DNA from: Shewanella jiangmenensis
GTDB taxonomy: Bacteria > Pseudomonadota > Gammaproteobacteria > Enterobacterales > Shewanellaceae
DNA length: 64,000 nucleotides
NCBI RefSeq assembly: GCF_018596335.1
Contig: NZ_JAHEPS010000003.1
Location: forward strand, 1-64,000
Direction of reading: 5' to 3'
Shown here: in pieces, positions 27,529 to 37,336 of the stretch
Layout of the letters: each line of letters begins with the position of its first letter
How positions within the stretch are numbered: position 1 is the first letter of the stretch
Made by a program: the position numbers and the translations under genes
The notes under the pieces: generated by a model
Databases searched by the model: none
What the model saw: the letters and a program-made list of their open reading frames with translations, nothing else
What the model was told of the DNA's origin: nothing

Positions 27529-28116
27529 ATGAGCGATATTAAACTGATTGTTGGCCTTGCCAATCCCGGCGCCGAATACGCCCAGACCCGCCATAACGCC
27601 GGAGCCTGGTATGTTGAGGAGCTCGCCCGCATCGCCAATGTCAGCCTGACGCCGGATCCCAAGTATTTTGGCTTGCAGGCGCGGGCGCTGCTGTGTGGCA
27701 AGGATGTGCGTTTGCTCATTCCATCCACCTTTATGAATTTGAGCGGCAAATCCGTGGCGGCGCTGGCGAATTTTTTCCGCATCGAGCCCGAACAAATTCT
27801 GGTGGCTCACGATGAGCTCGACATGGAGCCCGGGGTTGCCAAGTTCAAGCAGGGCGGCGGTCATGGCGGCCACAATGGCCTTAAAGACATCATCGACAAG
27901 ATGGGTAACAACAAGAATTTCTATCGTCTGCGGATTGGCATTGGCCATCCGGGCGACAAGAACAAGGTCAGCGGTTATGTGCTGGGTAAAGCCCCCGCGA
28001 CCGAACAGAGCCGGATCAACGCCGCCATTGATGAGGCGGTGCGCAGTACCGAAGTCCTGTTTAAAGAAGATATGACCAAAGCGATGCACAGGTTGCACAG
28101 CTTCAAGGCCGAGTAA
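27529..28116 (+). CDS. pth: Peptidyl-tRNA hydrolase
   Basis: Releases tRNA from peptidyl-tRNA that has dropped off ribosomes. The family start [22 protein letters not shown] contains the catalytic histidine H22. The Asn in FMNLSGKSV and the Asp in [11 protein letters not shown] complete the site, and [17 protein letters not shown] follows in the sequence. I start at the ATG at 27529, giving 195 aa (E. coli 194); the upstream in-frame region is not conserved in type. It is followed 42 bp later by ychF, the order common in gammaproteobacteria. Confidence 0.96.
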   Translation: MSDIKLIVGLANPGAEYAQTRHNAGAWYVEELARIANVSLTPDPKYFGLQARALLCGKDVRLLIPSTFMNLSGKSVAALANFFRIEPEQILVAHDELDMEPGVAKFKQGGGHGGHNGLKDIIDKMGNNKNFYRLRIGIGHPGDKNKVSGYVLGKAPATEQSRINAAIDEAVRSTEVLFKEDMTKAMHRLHSFKAE

Positions 28117-28158
28117 TTTCATTCTGGGGCGTGGCCCCATGTTAAAAGGGTTAATGTT

Positions 28159-29250
28159 ATGGGTTTTAAATGCGGGATCGTTGGTCTGCCCAACGTTGGT
28201 AAATCAACGCTGTTCAACGCACTGACCAAGGCTGGTATCGAAGCGGCAAACTTTCCGTTTTGTACCATTGAGCCAAACACAGGTGTGGTGCCGATGCCAG
28301 ACCCGCGTCTGGACCAACTGGCGGCTATCGTCAACCCAGAGCGCGTGATCCCAACCTCCATGGAGTTTGTGGACATCGCCGGTCTGGTTGCCGGCGCCTC
28401 CAAAGGTGAAGGTCTGGGTAACAAGTTCCTCGCCAACATCCGTGAAACCGAGGCTATAGGCCACGTAGTGCGCTGCTTCGAGAACGACAACATCGTTCAC
28501 GTGGCCAACCGCGTTGACCCGGCCGGTGACATTGAAGTCATCAACACTGAGCTGGCGCTGGCTGACCTTGACAGCGTTGAGCGCGCCATCGTGCGTCAGC
28601 AAAAACGCGCCAAGGGCGGCGACAAAGACGCCAAGTTTGAAGTGGACGTGCTGGAAAAAATGCGCCCTGTGCTGGACGAAGGCAAGATGCTGCGCTCCAT
28701 GGAACTGTCCAAGGAGGAGCTGGCCGCCGTGGGTTACCTGAACCTGCTGACCCTGAAGCCCACCATGTACATCGCCAACGTGTCTGAAGACGGTTTTGAG
28801 AACAACCCGCATCTGGATGCGGTGCGTGCGATTGCCGCCAAAGAAAACGCCGTGGTAGTGCCAGTGTGCGCCGCCATCGAGTCAGAGCTGGCCGAGATGG
28901 AAGCCGAAGACCGTGACGAGTTTATGGCCGATATGGGCCTGACCGAGCCGGGTCTGGATCGCGTTATCCGCGCCGGTTACGAGCTTTTGAACCTGCAAAC
29001 CTACTTCACCGCCGGCGTTAAAGAAGTGCGCGCCTGGACTGTGCCAGTAGGCGCCAGTGCTCCGCAGGCCGCCGGTAAAATCCACACCGACTTTGAGCGC
29101 GGCTTTATCCGTGCCCAGGTGATTTCCTTTGACGACTTTATCGCCTTCAAGGGCGAGCAGGGTGCTAAGGAAGCCGGTAAGATGCGCGTTGAAGGTAAAA
29201 CATACATCGTTAAAGACGGCGATGTAATGCACTTCCTGTTCAACGTCTAA
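28159..29250 (+). CDS. ychF: Redox-regulated ATPase/ribosome-binding GTPase-fold protein YchF
   Basis: An Obg-family P-loop protein that hydrolyses ATP rather than GTP and binds ribosomes. Walker A is GLPNVGKST, switch region [17 protein letters not shown], and the specificity motif is NVSE instead of NKxD, in line with ATP use. The C-terminal TGS domain is present ([19 protein letters not shown] region) and the protein ends DVMHFLFNV, as is typical. Length is 363 aa (E. coli 363). Together with pth it forms a likely operon ended by the hairpin at 29287. Confidence 0.96.
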   Translation: MGFKCGIVGLPNVGKSTLFNALTKAGIEAANFPFCTIEPNTGVVPMPDPRLDQLAAIVNPERVIPTSMEFVDIAGLVAGASKGEGLGNKFLANIRETEAIGHVVRCFENDNIVHVANRVDPAGDIEVINTELALADLDSVERAIVRQQKRAKGGDKDAKFEVDVLEKMRPVLDEGKMLRSMELSKEELAAVGYLNLLTLKPTMYIANVSEDGFENNPHLDAVRAIAAKENAVVVPVCAAIESELAEMEAEDRDEFMADMGLTEPGLDRVIRAGYELLNLQTYFTAGVKEVRAWTVPVGASAPQAAGKIHTDFERGFIRAQVISFDDFIAFKGEQGAKEAGKMRVEGKTYIVKDGDVMHFLFNV

Positions 29251-29286
29251 GGGACGTATTCGCACCTTCCCTAAGTCATTGGACTC

Positions 29287-29323
29287 ACGGGCAACGGCAA
29301 ATTTTGTTTATCCGTTGCCCGCT
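29287..29323 (+). terminator. Hairpin after ychF
   Basis: CGGGCAACGG and CCGTTGCCCG pair around a 14-nt AT-rich loop. The T run after it is poor (CTTTGAT), so termination is only probable. Confidence 0.5.
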
Positions 29324-29378
29324 TTGATGAAGGATTAGGCGAACGGCGCGAAACGGCGGAATTGTGCTAAAAAAGCTG

Positions 29379-29407
29379 TTGACCTGTCTTCGGTGAATCA
29401 GCATAAT
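29379..29407 (+). promoter_or_regulatory. Strong sigma-70 promoter of the tRNA cluster
   Basis: TTGACC (29379-29384), a 17-nt spacer and CATAAT (29402-29407) are followed by a GC-rich discriminator (ACGCCCCG), the arrangement expected of stable-RNA promoters under stringent control. Initiation would fall about 35 nt before the first tRNA. Confidence 0.8.
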
Positions 29408-29446
29408 ACGCCCCGTTCCTCGCCAAGAGGTGTAGGAAATTGTAGT

Positions 29447-29523
29447 GGCTATGTAGCTCAGCTGGTTAGAGCACAGCACTCATAATGCTGGGGTCGCAGG
29501 TTCAAGTCCCGCCATAGCTACCA
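29447..29523 (+). tRNA. tRNA-Met (elongator, CAT), copy 1
   Basis: 77 nt, anticodon CAT in the loop CTCATAA, CCA encoded. The acceptor strands GGCTATG and CATAGCT pair with a G-U at 1-72. It resembles E. coli elongator tRNA-Met and lacks the initiator C1-A72 mismatch. First gene of the cluster. Confidence 0.95.
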
Positions 29524-29553
29524 TCTTTCTCAGGATGTAAAATTGAGATGCGA

Positions 29554-29638
<85 letters not shown>

Positions 29639-29677
29639 TGAACTAAGCTTTCGCTTAGTCGGAGAAGTAAGTGCTGT

Positions 29678-29752
29678 TGGGGTGTCGCCAAGCGGTAAGG
29701 CACCGGGTTTTGATCCCGGCATACCTAGGTTCGAATCCTAGCACCCCAGCCA
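29678..29752 (+). tRNA. tRNA-Gln (TTG), copy 1
   Basis: 75 nt, acceptor TGGGGTG paired with CACCCCA, anticodon loop TTTTGAT giving TTG, CCA encoded. Confidence 0.95.
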
Positions 29753-29770
29753 TCTCCTTCCTCAAAAAAT

Positions 29771-29845
29771 TGGGGTGTCGCCAAGCGGTAAGGCACCGGG
29801 TTTTGATCCCGGCATACCTAGGTTCGAATCCTAGCACCCCAGCCA
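29771..29845 (+). tRNA. tRNA-Gln (TTG), copy 2
   Basis: Identical in mature sequence to copy 1, separated from it by 18 bp. A tandem duplicate. Confidence 0.95.
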
Positions 29846-29846
29846 T

Positions 29847-29923
29847 GGCTACGTAGCTCAGTTGGTTAGAGCACAGCACTCATAATGCTGGGGTCGCAGG
29901 TTCAAGTCCCGCCGTAGCTACCA
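29847..29923 (+). tRNA. tRNA-Met (elongator, CAT), copy 2
   Basis: Differs from copy 1 by a T to C in the D-arm region (CAGTTGG for CAGCTGG) and a compensated acceptor pair: GGCTACG with CGTAGCT replaces GGCTATG with CATAGCT. CCA is encoded. It begins one base after the CCA of tRNA-Gln copy 2. Confidence 0.95.
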
Positions 29924-29930
29924 TATTCTG

Positions 29931-29957
29931 AAAAAGTCCGGATTACGGATTTTTTTA
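29931..29957 (+). terminator. Terminator-like hairpin inside the tRNA cluster
   Basis: AAAGTCCG and CGGATTTT form an 8-bp stem (one G-T) around GATTA, followed by a run of seven or more T. It lies between tRNA-Met copy 2 and tRNA-Gln copy 3 and looks like a genuine Rho-independent signal. Confidence 0.7.
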
Positions 29958-29965
29958 ACCCAGTT

Positions 29966-30040
29966 TGGGGTGTCGCCAAGCGGTAAGGCACCGGGTTTTG
30001 ATCCCGGCATACCTAGGTTCGAATCCTAGCACCCCAGCCA
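29966..30040 (+). tRNA. tRNA-Gln (TTG), copy 3
   Basis: The third identical mature tRNA-Gln(TTG). It starts 9 bp after the T run of an internal hairpin, so its expression would depend on readthrough or on a promoter I cannot see. Confidence 0.95.
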
Positions 30041-30046
30041 TATAAG

Positions 30047-30076
30047 AAGGCCCGTCCACTGGACGGGCCTTTTTGT
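30047..30076 (+). terminator. Rho-independent terminator ending the tRNA cluster
   Basis: AAGGCCCGTCC and GGACGGGCCTT pair around a 3-nt loop, then TTTGTTTT. Confidence 0.85.
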
Positions 30077-30140
30077 TTTGCTTGTCAAAGTGAAATCAAC
30101 AGTTAGTATAAGGTTATTGATACAACCTACGGCAACTTGT

Positions 30141-31940
30141 ATGACGATTGTTAGTCAGCTCAAGGGCTTGGCTTCACGGCGGTTAGTCTTTTCCCTGATT
30201 TTTTTCACCATGGTGATCGTTGTCACCGCGGCTATTTTTGTTGAATACACCGAGATCCATATTCAGTTGCTGTGCCTGCTGTATGGGCTGCTGATGTCCA
30301 TCGCCTGGTTCAGCAAAGACTTAACCAGGCTTTTCAGTACCCTTGGCGCTCTGGTGCTGCTGCTCTTTATCTGTTTAAGCTTTCCGCTCGATATGGAGCT
30401 GATAGAAGAAGCCTTTTTGCTGGTGCCGCTGCAGTTTGTGATGCTGTTTCCAAGCAGCCTGTGGCCATTGGCGGTGGCGCCGCTGCTGCTGCTGACGTAT
30501 CTGCCGGCTACCGGCTTAAGCACGGTTGAACAGTGGTTTGAAGACGCGATGGAGCTTTTGACCATCGGCAGTTTTGCCTGCGTGATGAGCTACTTTCATG
30601 CCAAGAGTAAAGCGCAGATAGATCACTTTTCGGCTCTAAGCCGAACCGATGACTTAACCCAATTAGGGAATCGCAAGGCATTCCGTGAGCAAATGACAAC
30701 GCTGTTTTCCCGCCATAAATCCAAAGATTTGGCCGGATTTGCGTTAATCATGCTCGATGTGGATGGGTTTAAGCGAATTAACGATCAGTATGGGCACAGC
30801 GGCGGCGATCAGCTGCTCAGGGAGCTGGCACAGCGCCTGTCGAGGGCCGAAAACCACGCCACCCGCGCCTTTCGGATTGGCGGCGATGAATTTGCGCTGC
30901 TGCTTGAGCTTTCTGCGTCTGGCATGGCGGGCGAGGCCCGCACCGAGGCGGAAATCCTGCAGGAAGCGCTCGAGCAGCCTTATCGCATTTTCAATCATTT
31001 ACTGAATATCAAAGCATCGCTTGGGATTGCCATAGTGCCCTGGGATTGTATCGATCCTGAGTCACTGTGCCGCCATGCGGATCTGGCGCTGTATTCTGCC
31101 AAAAGGCAGCTCGGTAATGGCATCGCCTTTTTCGATGATGGTTTGCATCAGGATGCTATCCGGGGTTATGAAATCGAGCGTCACCTCCAGTCTGCCATTG
31201 AGGGCAAAGAGTTTTTCCTGGAGTATCAACCCAAGGTTTGCCTTCAATCCGGCGAAATCAAAGGCGTTGAGGCGCTGCTGCGCTGGCGCAGTGACGTGCT
31301 TGGGCTGGTGTCTCCGGCGCAGTTTATTCCCCTTGCCGAAGCCAACGGCTCGATAGTAGAGATAGGCCGCTGGGTGATGTTTGAAGCCTGTGCCCAGCTA
31401 AAGCGCTGGCAGCAGCGCTACCCGGGTTTTTTCCTGTCGGTCAATATCTCCATGGTACAGGTTCAGCGTGACGATTTGCTCGCGCTGGTGGACGATGCCA
31501 TTGCAATTTCAGGCATAGAGCCGGGCTGGCTTGAGCTTGAGCTGACCGAAACTGCGGTGATGGCATCGCCTGAAGAGTACATCACCATGCTTAAGGCGCT
31601 TAAGTCCCGAGGGCTCAGGCTGGCGCTGGATGACTTTGGTGTTGCTTATTCATCGCTTGCGTATCTGGCAAGGTTGCCGGTGGATACACTCAAGGTGGAT
31701 AAATCCTTTGTGGATCGCTGCCTTGAATCACGCCCCGACCGGCTTATCATCCGCACCATAGTGCAGCTGGCCGCTAATCTGGGCATGGTAACTGTGGCTG
31801 AAGGGGTTGAAACCGAGGAGCAGCGTAAGGTGCTTGAAGCAGAAGGCGTGGATCGCTATCAGGGGTATCTCTTTTCCCGCCCGGTGGCGGCATCGAAAAT
31901 CGAGGCATTGCTGGATAAAAGCCTGCAAGTGAAGGCATAG
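30141..31940 (+). CDS. Membrane GGDEF-EAL c-di-GMP protein
   Basis: A roughly 600-residue inner-membrane protein with five or six hydrophobic helices (about 15-165), a GGDEF diguanylate cyclase domain (about 180-335) and an EAL domain (about 350-595). The cyclase site reads RIGGDEF with the upstream metal Asp in LDVDGFKRIN, so synthesis is plausible; I see no RxxD inhibitory site before it. In the EAL domain the motifs EALLR, SVNIS, LELTETA, LKVDKS, AEGVE and GYLFS are intact, but the loop-6 motif is DDFGVAYSS instead of DDFGTGYSS. I start at the ATG at 30141; it lacks a strong ribosome site and the frame stays open upstream. No sensory domain beyond the helices is visible. Confidence 0.88.
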   Translation: MTIVSQLKGLASRRLVFSLIFFTMVIVVTAAIFVEYTEIHIQLLCLLYGLLMSIAWFSKDLTRLFSTLGALVLLLFICLSFPLDMELIEEAFLLVPLQFVMLFPSSLWPLAVAPLLLLTYLPATGLSTVEQWFEDAMELLTIGSFACVMSYFHAKSKAQIDHFSALSRTDDLTQLGNRKAFREQMTTLFSRHKSKDLAGFALIMLDVDGFKRINDQYGHSGGDQLLRELAQRLSRAENHATRAFRIGGDEFALLLELSASGMAGEARTEAEILQEALEQPYRIFNHLLNIKASLGIAIVPWDCIDPESLCRHADLALYSAKRQLGNGIAFFDDGLHQDAIRGYEIERHLQSAIEGKEFFLEYQPKVCLQSGEIKGVEALLRWRSDVLGLVSPAQFIPLAEANGSIVEIGRWVMFEACAQLKRWQQRYPGFFLSVNISMVQVQRDDLLALVDDAIAISGIEPGWLELELTETAVMASPEEYITMLKALKSRGLRLALDDFGVAYSSLAYLARLPVDTLKVDKSFVDRCLESRPDRLIIRTIVQLAANLGMVTVAEGVETEEQRKVLEAEGVDRYQGYLFSRPVAASKIEALLDKSLQVKA

Positions 31941-32079
31941 CAGTTTGCGTAAGCGCGGATGCCTTCTATGGAAGCAGCCGTGCGCGGCGGATAGCCCAGT
32001 GCAGCAGGCAGTTTTGGGCCTTGAGCAGCTTGGGTGGCATCATATTAGGTCAGTTTAAATCCAACAAAAAGCGCCAACA

Positions 32080-32106
32080 AAAAACGCACCTCGTGGGTGC
32101 GTTTTC
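32080..32106. terminator. Bidirectional terminator between the GGDEF-EAL gene and prs
   Basis: AAAACGCACC and GGGTGCGTTTT pair around TCGT, with A and T runs on both sides, so it can end both convergent transcripts. Confidence 0.8.
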
Positions 32107-32109
32107 TAT

Positions 32110-32169
32110 TTGGGTGCCAGCTTGGATGCCAGCTTGGATGCCAGCTTGGATACCAGCTTAGATGCCGGT
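32110..32169. repeat. 12-bp x 5 tandem array, intergenic
   Basis: Units at 32110, 32122, 32134, 32146 and 32158 of the form TTGGATGCCAGC, two perfect and three with one to three changes. It is sandwiched between the terminator and the prs stop codon, so it would be in the prs 3' untranslated region. Confidence 0.88.
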
Positions 32170-32219
32170 ATGGGCCGGCAGACTAACTATCTAAGCGGCA
32201 ATCATCAGTACCGCAAATA

Positions 32220-33167
32220 TCAGTGCTGGAACATGGCAGAAATAGACTCTTCGTTGCTCACGCGGCGAATGGCTTCGGCGAGCAGGGCTGACATGGTCAG
32301 CTGAGTCACTTTATCTACCTGGGTCATTTCTTCAGACAAAGGCACAGTGTCGGTCACGATCACTTCGTCAATCACCGAGTTACGGATGTTCTCGGCGGCT
32401 TTGCCAGAGAATACCGGGTGAGTGGCGTAGGCGAATACGCGGTTGGCGCCGTGCTGTTTCAGCGCTTCGGCTGCTTTGCACAGGGTACCGCCGGTATCAA
32501 TCATGTCGTCAACTATGATGCAATCACGGCCTTCCACATCACCGATGATGTGCATTACCTGAGCCACGTTGGCCTGTGGGCGACGCTTGTCGATGATGGC
32601 GAGATCGGAATCATTCAGCAGCTTGGCTACGGCGCGGGCACGAACTACACCTCCGATGTCTGGCGATACCACAACCGGGTTATCCAGCTTCTTGGCCAGC
32701 ATGTCTTCGAGCAGCACGGGGCTTCCGAATACGTTGTCTACCGGCACGTCGAAGAAGCCCTGGATCTGCTCGGCGTGCAGATCACAGGTCAGAACGCGGT
32801 CAACACCTACGCTGGAGAGGAAGTCGGCAACCACTTTGGCAGTGATAGGCACACGGGCAGAACGCACGCGGCGATCCTGACGGGCATAACCAAAGTAAGG
32901 AATAACGGCGGTGATACGGCCGGCTGAGGCGCGGCGCAGTGCATCCACCATTACAATGAGTTCCATCAGGTTATCATTGGTCGGCGCGCAGGTGGATTGA
33001 ATGATGAAGACATCAGCACCACGTACATTTTCGTTGATCTGGACACTGATTTCACCGTCACTGAAACGGCCTACCTCAGCGTCTCCCAGTTTGCAAAATA
33101 AACGGTCGGCAATCTTTTTCGCGAGACTGGGGGTGGCATTCCCAGCAAAGAGCTTGATGTCGGGCAC
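32220..33167 (-). CDS. prs: Ribose-phosphate pyrophosphokinase (PRPP synthetase)
   Basis: Makes 5-phosphoribosyl-1-pyrophosphate from ribose 5-phosphate and ATP, feeding purine, pyrimidine, histidine and NAD synthesis. The start [16 protein letters not shown], the ATP loop [12 protein letters not shown], the histidine-containing [13 protein letters not shown] and the PRPP loop [10 protein letters not shown] are all present. Length is 315 aa, as in E. coli. It is downstream of ispE and lolB on the same strand, the E. coli order. Confidence 0.97.
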   Translation of the reverse strand: MPDIKLFAGNATPSLAKKIADRLFCKLGDAEVGRFSDGEISVQINENVRGADVFIIQSTCAPTNDNLMELIVMVDALRRASAGRITAVIPYFGYARQDRRVRSARVPITAKVVADFLSSVGVDRVLTCDLHAEQIQGFFDVPVDNVFGSPVLLEDMLAKKLDNPVVVSPDIGGVVRARAVAKLLNDSDLAIIDKRRPQANVAQVMHIIGDVEGRDCIIVDDMIDTGGTLCKAAEALKQHGANRVFAYATHPVFSGKAAENIRNSVIDEVIVTDTVPLSEEMTQVDKVTQLTMSALLAEAIRRVSNEESISAMFQH

Positions 33168-33246
33168 TGTATGAACCTCAGGCGTTTGCTTGATATTTTA
33201 GTGTAGTCGCTGCGGTGCGTTCCCTGACGCGCAGCGCAGGCGATGG

Positions 33247-34095
33247 TTAAAGTTGAGCGAGTCTCAACTCCAACGGCGAACGATTCAGTCCTTTCGCGAC
33301 AAAGCCCTGAGTGTCTGCTGGCTTTTGCGCCAGCGCATCCAGCGCGGCTTGTTGCGAATCAAACTCCCCGAACACGCATGCACCGGTTCCGGTCATTCTG
33401 GACGGCGCATATTCTACCAGCCAGCTTAACGCATTGGCAACTTGAGGGTATTTGGCACAGACCAGCGCCTGGCAATCGTTGGACCAGTGTTCACTGCCAA
33501 GGGATGCCATATCGAGTTTGGGAGTATTTCGTGGTAAATCAGGGTGCTGGAACACTTCAGCGGTCGAAACATGGGCGTCCGGCACCAGCACCAGGTACCA
33601 GGGCTCAGGTACGTCAACAGGCTGGAATTTTTCGCCTACGCCTTCGGCAAATGCCGCGATTCCGTTAATAAAAACAGGGACATCAGCGCCAAGCTTCAAG
33701 CCAATTTCCATCAGTTGCGATTTTGTAAGCCCCAGTTGCCACAGGGCATTGAGCGCCACCAGGGTCGTGGCCGCATCAGAAGAGCCGCCGCCAAGGCCGC
33801 CGCCCATAGGTAAACGCTTGTCGAGCCAGATTTCTGCGCCCATGGTGCAGCCTGTGGCTGCCTGCAATGATTTTGCGGCTTTGAGAATTAAGTTATCGCT
33901 GTCGGGGACAAGTTTGCCCAGATTGGAATGCAGCAGCAGGGCGGGTGAATCGGTCACCCGAAAATCGAGCCAGTCGCATTGGTCGATAAATTGAAACAGG
34001 GTCTGCAGCTCATGATAACCATCGGCGCGGCGGCCGTTAACGTGCAAAAACAGGTTCAGTTTGGCCGGTGCCGGCCAGGCGAGAGAGACGCTCAT
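33247..34095 (-). CDS. ispE: 4-diphosphocytidyl-2-C-methyl-D-erythritol kinase
   Basis: A GHMP kinase in the non-mevalonate isoprenoid pathway. The N-terminal [24 protein letters not shown] region and the ATP loop [15 protein letters not shown] are typical. Length is 282 aa from the ATG at 34095, which overlaps the lolB stop as ATGA; the longer open frame lies inside lolB and is rejected. It supplies isoprenoid precursors also used by the ubiquinone enzymes in this window. Confidence 0.96.
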   Translation of the reverse strand: MSVSLAWPAPAKLNLFLHVNGRRADGYHELQTLFQFIDQCDWLDFRVTDSPALLLHSNLGKLVPDSDNLILKAAKSLQAATGCTMGAEIWLDKRLPMGGGLGGGSSDAATTLVALNALWQLGLTKSQLMEIGLKLGADVPVFINGIAAFAEGVGEKFQPVDVPEPWYLVLVPDAHVSTAEVFQHPDLPRNTPKLDMASLGSEHWSNDCQALVCAKYPQVANALSWLVEYAPSRMTGTGACVFGEFDSQQAALDALAQKPADTQGFVAKGLNRSPLELRLAQL

Positions 34096-34745
34096 GGCTG
34101 CACTCCTGTGGTGGCGCCGAGATTGCTGCTGGACTTGCTGGCGCCTGTATTGGTCAGCGCCTGCCATTGATGGGTTTGCAGCTTAAGCCGCGCCTTGGGA
34201 TGGATAAGCTCAAGTAATTTGGGCACCAGAGCGCCGCTTTGCTGCTGCCAACTGGCGATGCGGATGTGCCACAGGCCATCGTGACTGTAAATATGCGCCG
34301 GGCGGCCCTCTGAGTCCCATTCAACTCTGTCATCTGCCATGGTCTGGCCGGTTATCCAGAGCGGCAGCGATTTAAGCGGCAGCGGGAAGGTGCTCATGGC
34401 GTCAAGCAGTGCCTGGGCGCTGCTGTCCTGATAGCTGTTGCCATCAAGCTCCAGCGTCGCGCCCTTGGGGGTTTCGATAAGCAGCAGCACTGTGGTGCCA
34501 AGCATGCTGCTGAGTCTTAATTCCTGATAGTCAGGCGATTTTAGCCAGTACAAATTGGCGGTGAGCTTGTCATCACCGCTGTGAATAAGCAGCTTACCCT
34601 TAAGCTCCCAGGCGCTCGCTTCGGCGGCGGATTGCACCACGGCCGGATAAAGCGTGGGTGCGGGCGTGCTGGTACAGCCACTGAGCATCGACAGGCCAAA
34701 CAGGGCGGCAAGAGTGAATTTTGTGAGTCGGCGCAAGTTAATCAT
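34092..34745 (-). CDS. lolB: Outer-membrane lipoprotein receptor LolB
   Basis: Receives lipoproteins from the periplasmic carrier LolA and inserts them in the outer membrane. The lipobox is LSGC (cysteine at about residue 24) after a hydrophobic signal sequence. The mature protein has the LolB features [22 protein letters not shown] in parts and the protruding loop region. Length is 217 aa. It is the first gene of lolB-ispE-prs and divergent from hemA, as in E. coli. Confidence 0.93.
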   Translation of the reverse strand: MINLRRLTKFTLAALFGLSMLSGCTSTPAPTLYPAVVQSAAEASAWELKGKLLIHSGDDKLTANLYWLKSPDYQELRLSSMLGTTVLLLIETPKGATLELDGNSYQDSSAQALLDAMSTFPLPLKSLPLWITGQTMADDRVEWDSEGRPAHIYSHDGLWHIRIASWQQQSGALVPKLLELIHPKARLKLQTHQWQALTNTGASKSSSNLGATTGVQP

Positions 34746-34974
34746 CTATGACTGAATTAAATAAGTCCTTATGATACGAGGGCTTCAAAAATTATACCAA
34801 TGGCCTTGGCTGCTTTTTCGCCGCTTGCCACATTTACCCGGCAATTGATGGAAAAAGTGGATAACGACAGAGTTCTTTGTTCGGTTTTGTTAAGCCTATT
34901 CTGTTTTTAGTCAGCCCAATTCAGTAGAATGGCGCCAATAACTCAAGCGCCGCACAGGATCCAGAAAGAGTCAG

Positions 34975-36225
34975 ATGAGCCTTGTAGCAATCGGGATAAA
35001 CCATAAAACGGCCACGGTCGACCTGCGCGAGAAAGTCGCCTTTTCCCCGGACAAGATCCATGATGCGATGCGAAGCCTCGCCTGTAACACCTCGTCCAAC
35101 GAGGCTGTGATCGTTTCTACCTGCAACCGTACCGAGCTGTATTGCAATAACGCCAAAGCCGAGGACGTGATCCATTGGCTCGAGAGCTATCACGGCCTGT
35201 CCCATGAAGAGCTGATGCCCTGTGTCTATCATCATGAAGGCCAGGAGGCGGTGCGCCATCTGATGCGCGTGGCCTCGGGGCTTGATTCTTTGGTGCTGGG
35301 CGAGCCGCAGATTTTGGGGCAGGTTAAGCAGTCTTTTGCCAAGGCGAAGGAAGCTGGCACTGTGGCGCTGACCCTGGACCGATTGTTCCAGAGCACCTTC
35401 TCTGTGGCCAAAAAAGTACGCACCGAGACCGAAATCGGCAGCGCCGCTGTGTCTGTGGCGTTTGCAGCGGTCAGCATGGCCAAACATATCTTCTCGTCAC
35501 TGGCCTCAACCAAGGTATTGCTGATTGGCGCCGGTGAAACCATTGAGCTGGTGGCGCGTCATTTAAAAGAAAATGGCGTGAACGCCATGGTGGTGGCAAA
35601 CCGCACCGTGGAGCGGGCCGAAGCCATGTGCGAAGAGTTTGGCGCCACCGCCATTACCCTGTCGCAAATTCCAGAGTATCTCCCCAAGGCCGATATCGTG
35701 ATATCCTCTACCGCCAGCCCGCTGCCAATCCTTGGCAAGGGCATGGTAGAAAAGGCTCTCAAGCAGCGGCGCCATCAACCTATGTTATTGGTTGATATCG
35801 CTGTTCCCCGTGATATCGAAGCTGAAGTCGGCGAACTCGACGATGCCTTCCTGTACACGGTGGACGACCTGCAGAGCATAGTCGAACAAAATATGGCCTC
35901 CCGCAAGGAGGCGGCCGAGCAAGCCGAGGTGATAGCCCAGGAGCAATCTTTCCTGTTTATGGATTGGATCCGCTCACTGGAGTCGGTGGACAGTATCCGC
36001 GAATACCGGACTGCCAGCATGACAGTCAAAGACGAATTGGTAGAGCGTGCCCTCAACAAACTGGCGCAGGGGGCGGACAGCGAACAGGTTATTCTGGAGC
36101 TGGCCAACAAACTCACCAACCGCTTGATCCACGCACCTACTCAGGCCCTCACGGCGGCAAGCCGTCAGGGTGACCTCAATACACTGGGGCAACTTCGGAC
36201 CGCGCTCGGCCTGGATAAACACTGA
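34975..36225 (+). CDS. hemA: Glutamyl-tRNA reductase
   Basis: Reduces glutamyl-tRNA to glutamate-1-semialdehyde with NADPH, the first committed step of haem synthesis in the C5 pathway. The catalytic cysteine is C50 in STCNRTELY. The NADPH-binding domain has [17 protein letters not shown] in parts, and the C-terminal dimerisation helices are complete. The N-terminal [13 protein letters not shown] is typical. Length is 416 aa. It leads the hemA-prfA-prmC operon; the 229-bp divergent region to lolB must hold its promoter, for which a TAGAAT near 34925 is a possible -10. Confidence 0.97.
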   Translation: MSLVAIGINHKTATVDLREKVAFSPDKIHDAMRSLACNTSSNEAVIVSTCNRTELYCNNAKAEDVIHWLESYHGLSHEELMPCVYHHEGQEAVRHLMRVASGLDSLVLGEPQILGQVKQSFAKAKEAGTVALTLDRLFQSTFSVAKKVRTETEIGSAAVSVAFAAVSMAKHIFSSLASTKVLLIGAGETIELVARHLKENGVNAMVVANRTVERAEAMCEEFGATAITLSQIPEYLPKADIVISSTASPLPILGKGMVEKALKQRRHQPMLLVDIAVPRDIEAEVGELDDAFLYTVDDLQSIVEQNMASRKEAAEQAEVIAQEQSFLFMDWIRSLESVDSIREYRTASMTVKDELVERALNKLAQGADSEQVILELANKLTNRLIHAPTQALTAASRQGDLNTLGQLRTALGLDKH

Positions 36226-36241
36226 GATTTTTGAGACCCAC

Positions 36242-37333
36242 ATGAAGGAATCCGTCATCCGCAAGCTGGAAGGCTTGCTCGAGCGCAACGAAGAAGTGCT
36301 GGCGCTGCTTAGCGACGCCGGCGTGATTGCCGATCAGGACCGCTTCCGCGCCCTGTCCAAGGAATATGCCCAACTGGAAGACGTGGTCAAAGGCTTCAAG
36401 GCCTATCAGCAGGCTGTGGCTGACCTCGAAACTGCCAAAGAAATGCTCGAAGAAGACGACCCCGAGATCCGCGAAATGGCCCAGGACGAGATGAAATCCG
36501 CCAAGGCTGAGCTTGAGCGTCTCGAGGGCGAACTGCAAATTCTGCTGCTGCCCAAAGATCCCAACGACGATGCCAACGCCTTCGTGGAAATCCGCGCCGG
36601 CGCCGGTGGTGACGAAGCGGCGATTTTCGCCGGCGATCTGTTCCGTATGTACAGCCGCTTTGCCGAGGCCCAGCGCTGGCAGGTGGAAATCGTCAGCTGC
36701 AACGATGGCGAGCATGGCGGCTATAAAGAAGTGATTGCCCGCTTCAGCGGCGAGGGCGTGTACGGCAAACTCAAGTTTGAATCCGGTGGTCACCGGGTAC
36801 AGCGGGTGCCTGAAACCGAATCCCAGGGGCGGGTACATACCTCGGCCTGTACTGTGGCTGTGCTGCACGAAGTGCCTGAAGCCGAAGCGGTGGAAATCAA
36901 CCCATCCGAGCTTCGTATCGATACCTTCCGCTCCTCCGGCGCCGGTGGTCAGCACGTGAACAAGACCGACTCGGCCATCCGTATCACCCACTTGCCTACT
37001 GGGCTGGTGGTGGAGTGTCAGGACGAACGTTCGCAGCACAAAAACAAGGCCCGCGCCATGTCGGTGCTGCTTGCCCGCTTGCAGGCGGCCGAGGATGAAA
37101 AGCGCCGCGCCGCCGAAGCCACGACCCGCCGCAATCTGGTAGGTAGCGGCGATCGCTCCGAGCGCATTCGTACCTACAACTTCCCCCAGGGCCGGGTGAG
37201 CGACCATCGCATCAACCTGACGCTCTATCGCCTTAACGAGGTGATGGAAGGGGATTTGAACGCGCTTATCGACCCGATTTTGCAGGAACACCAGGCCGAT
37301 CTGTTGGCGGCGCTGGCGGACGAGCAGGGCTAA
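36242..37333 (+). CDS. prfA: Peptide chain release factor 1
   Basis: Recognises UAA and UAG stop codons and triggers peptide release. The GGQ loop is [15 protein letters not shown], and the codon-recognising tripeptide region reads VPETESQGR, a P-x-T variant with Glu where E. coli has Ala. I take the ATG at 36242, giving 363 aa; the longer frame runs back into hemA. It is followed three bases later by prmC, which methylates the GGQ glutamine. Confidence 0.97.
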   Translation: MKESVIRKLEGLLERNEEVLALLSDAGVIADQDRFRALSKEYAQLEDVVKGFKAYQQAVADLETAKEMLEEDDPEIREMAQDEMKSAKAELERLEGELQILLLPKDPNDDANAFVEIRAGAGGDEAAIFAGDLFRMYSRFAEAQRWQVEIVSCNDGEHGGYKEVIARFSGEGVYGKLKFESGGHRVQRVPETESQGRVHTSACTVAVLHEVPEAEAVEINPSELRIDTFRSSGAGGQHVNKTDSAIRITHLPTGLVVECQDERSQHKNKARAMSVLLARLQAAEDEKRRAAEATTRRNLVGSGDRSERIRTYNFPQGRVSDHRINLTLYRLNEVMEGDLNALIDPILQEHQADLLAALADEQG

Positions 37334-37336
37334 GCA

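Noticed and set aside
32110..32304. 64-residue open frame giving SLDA-type repeats
   Set aside because: Arises from the 12-bp array and overlaps prs on the other strand; no ribosome site.
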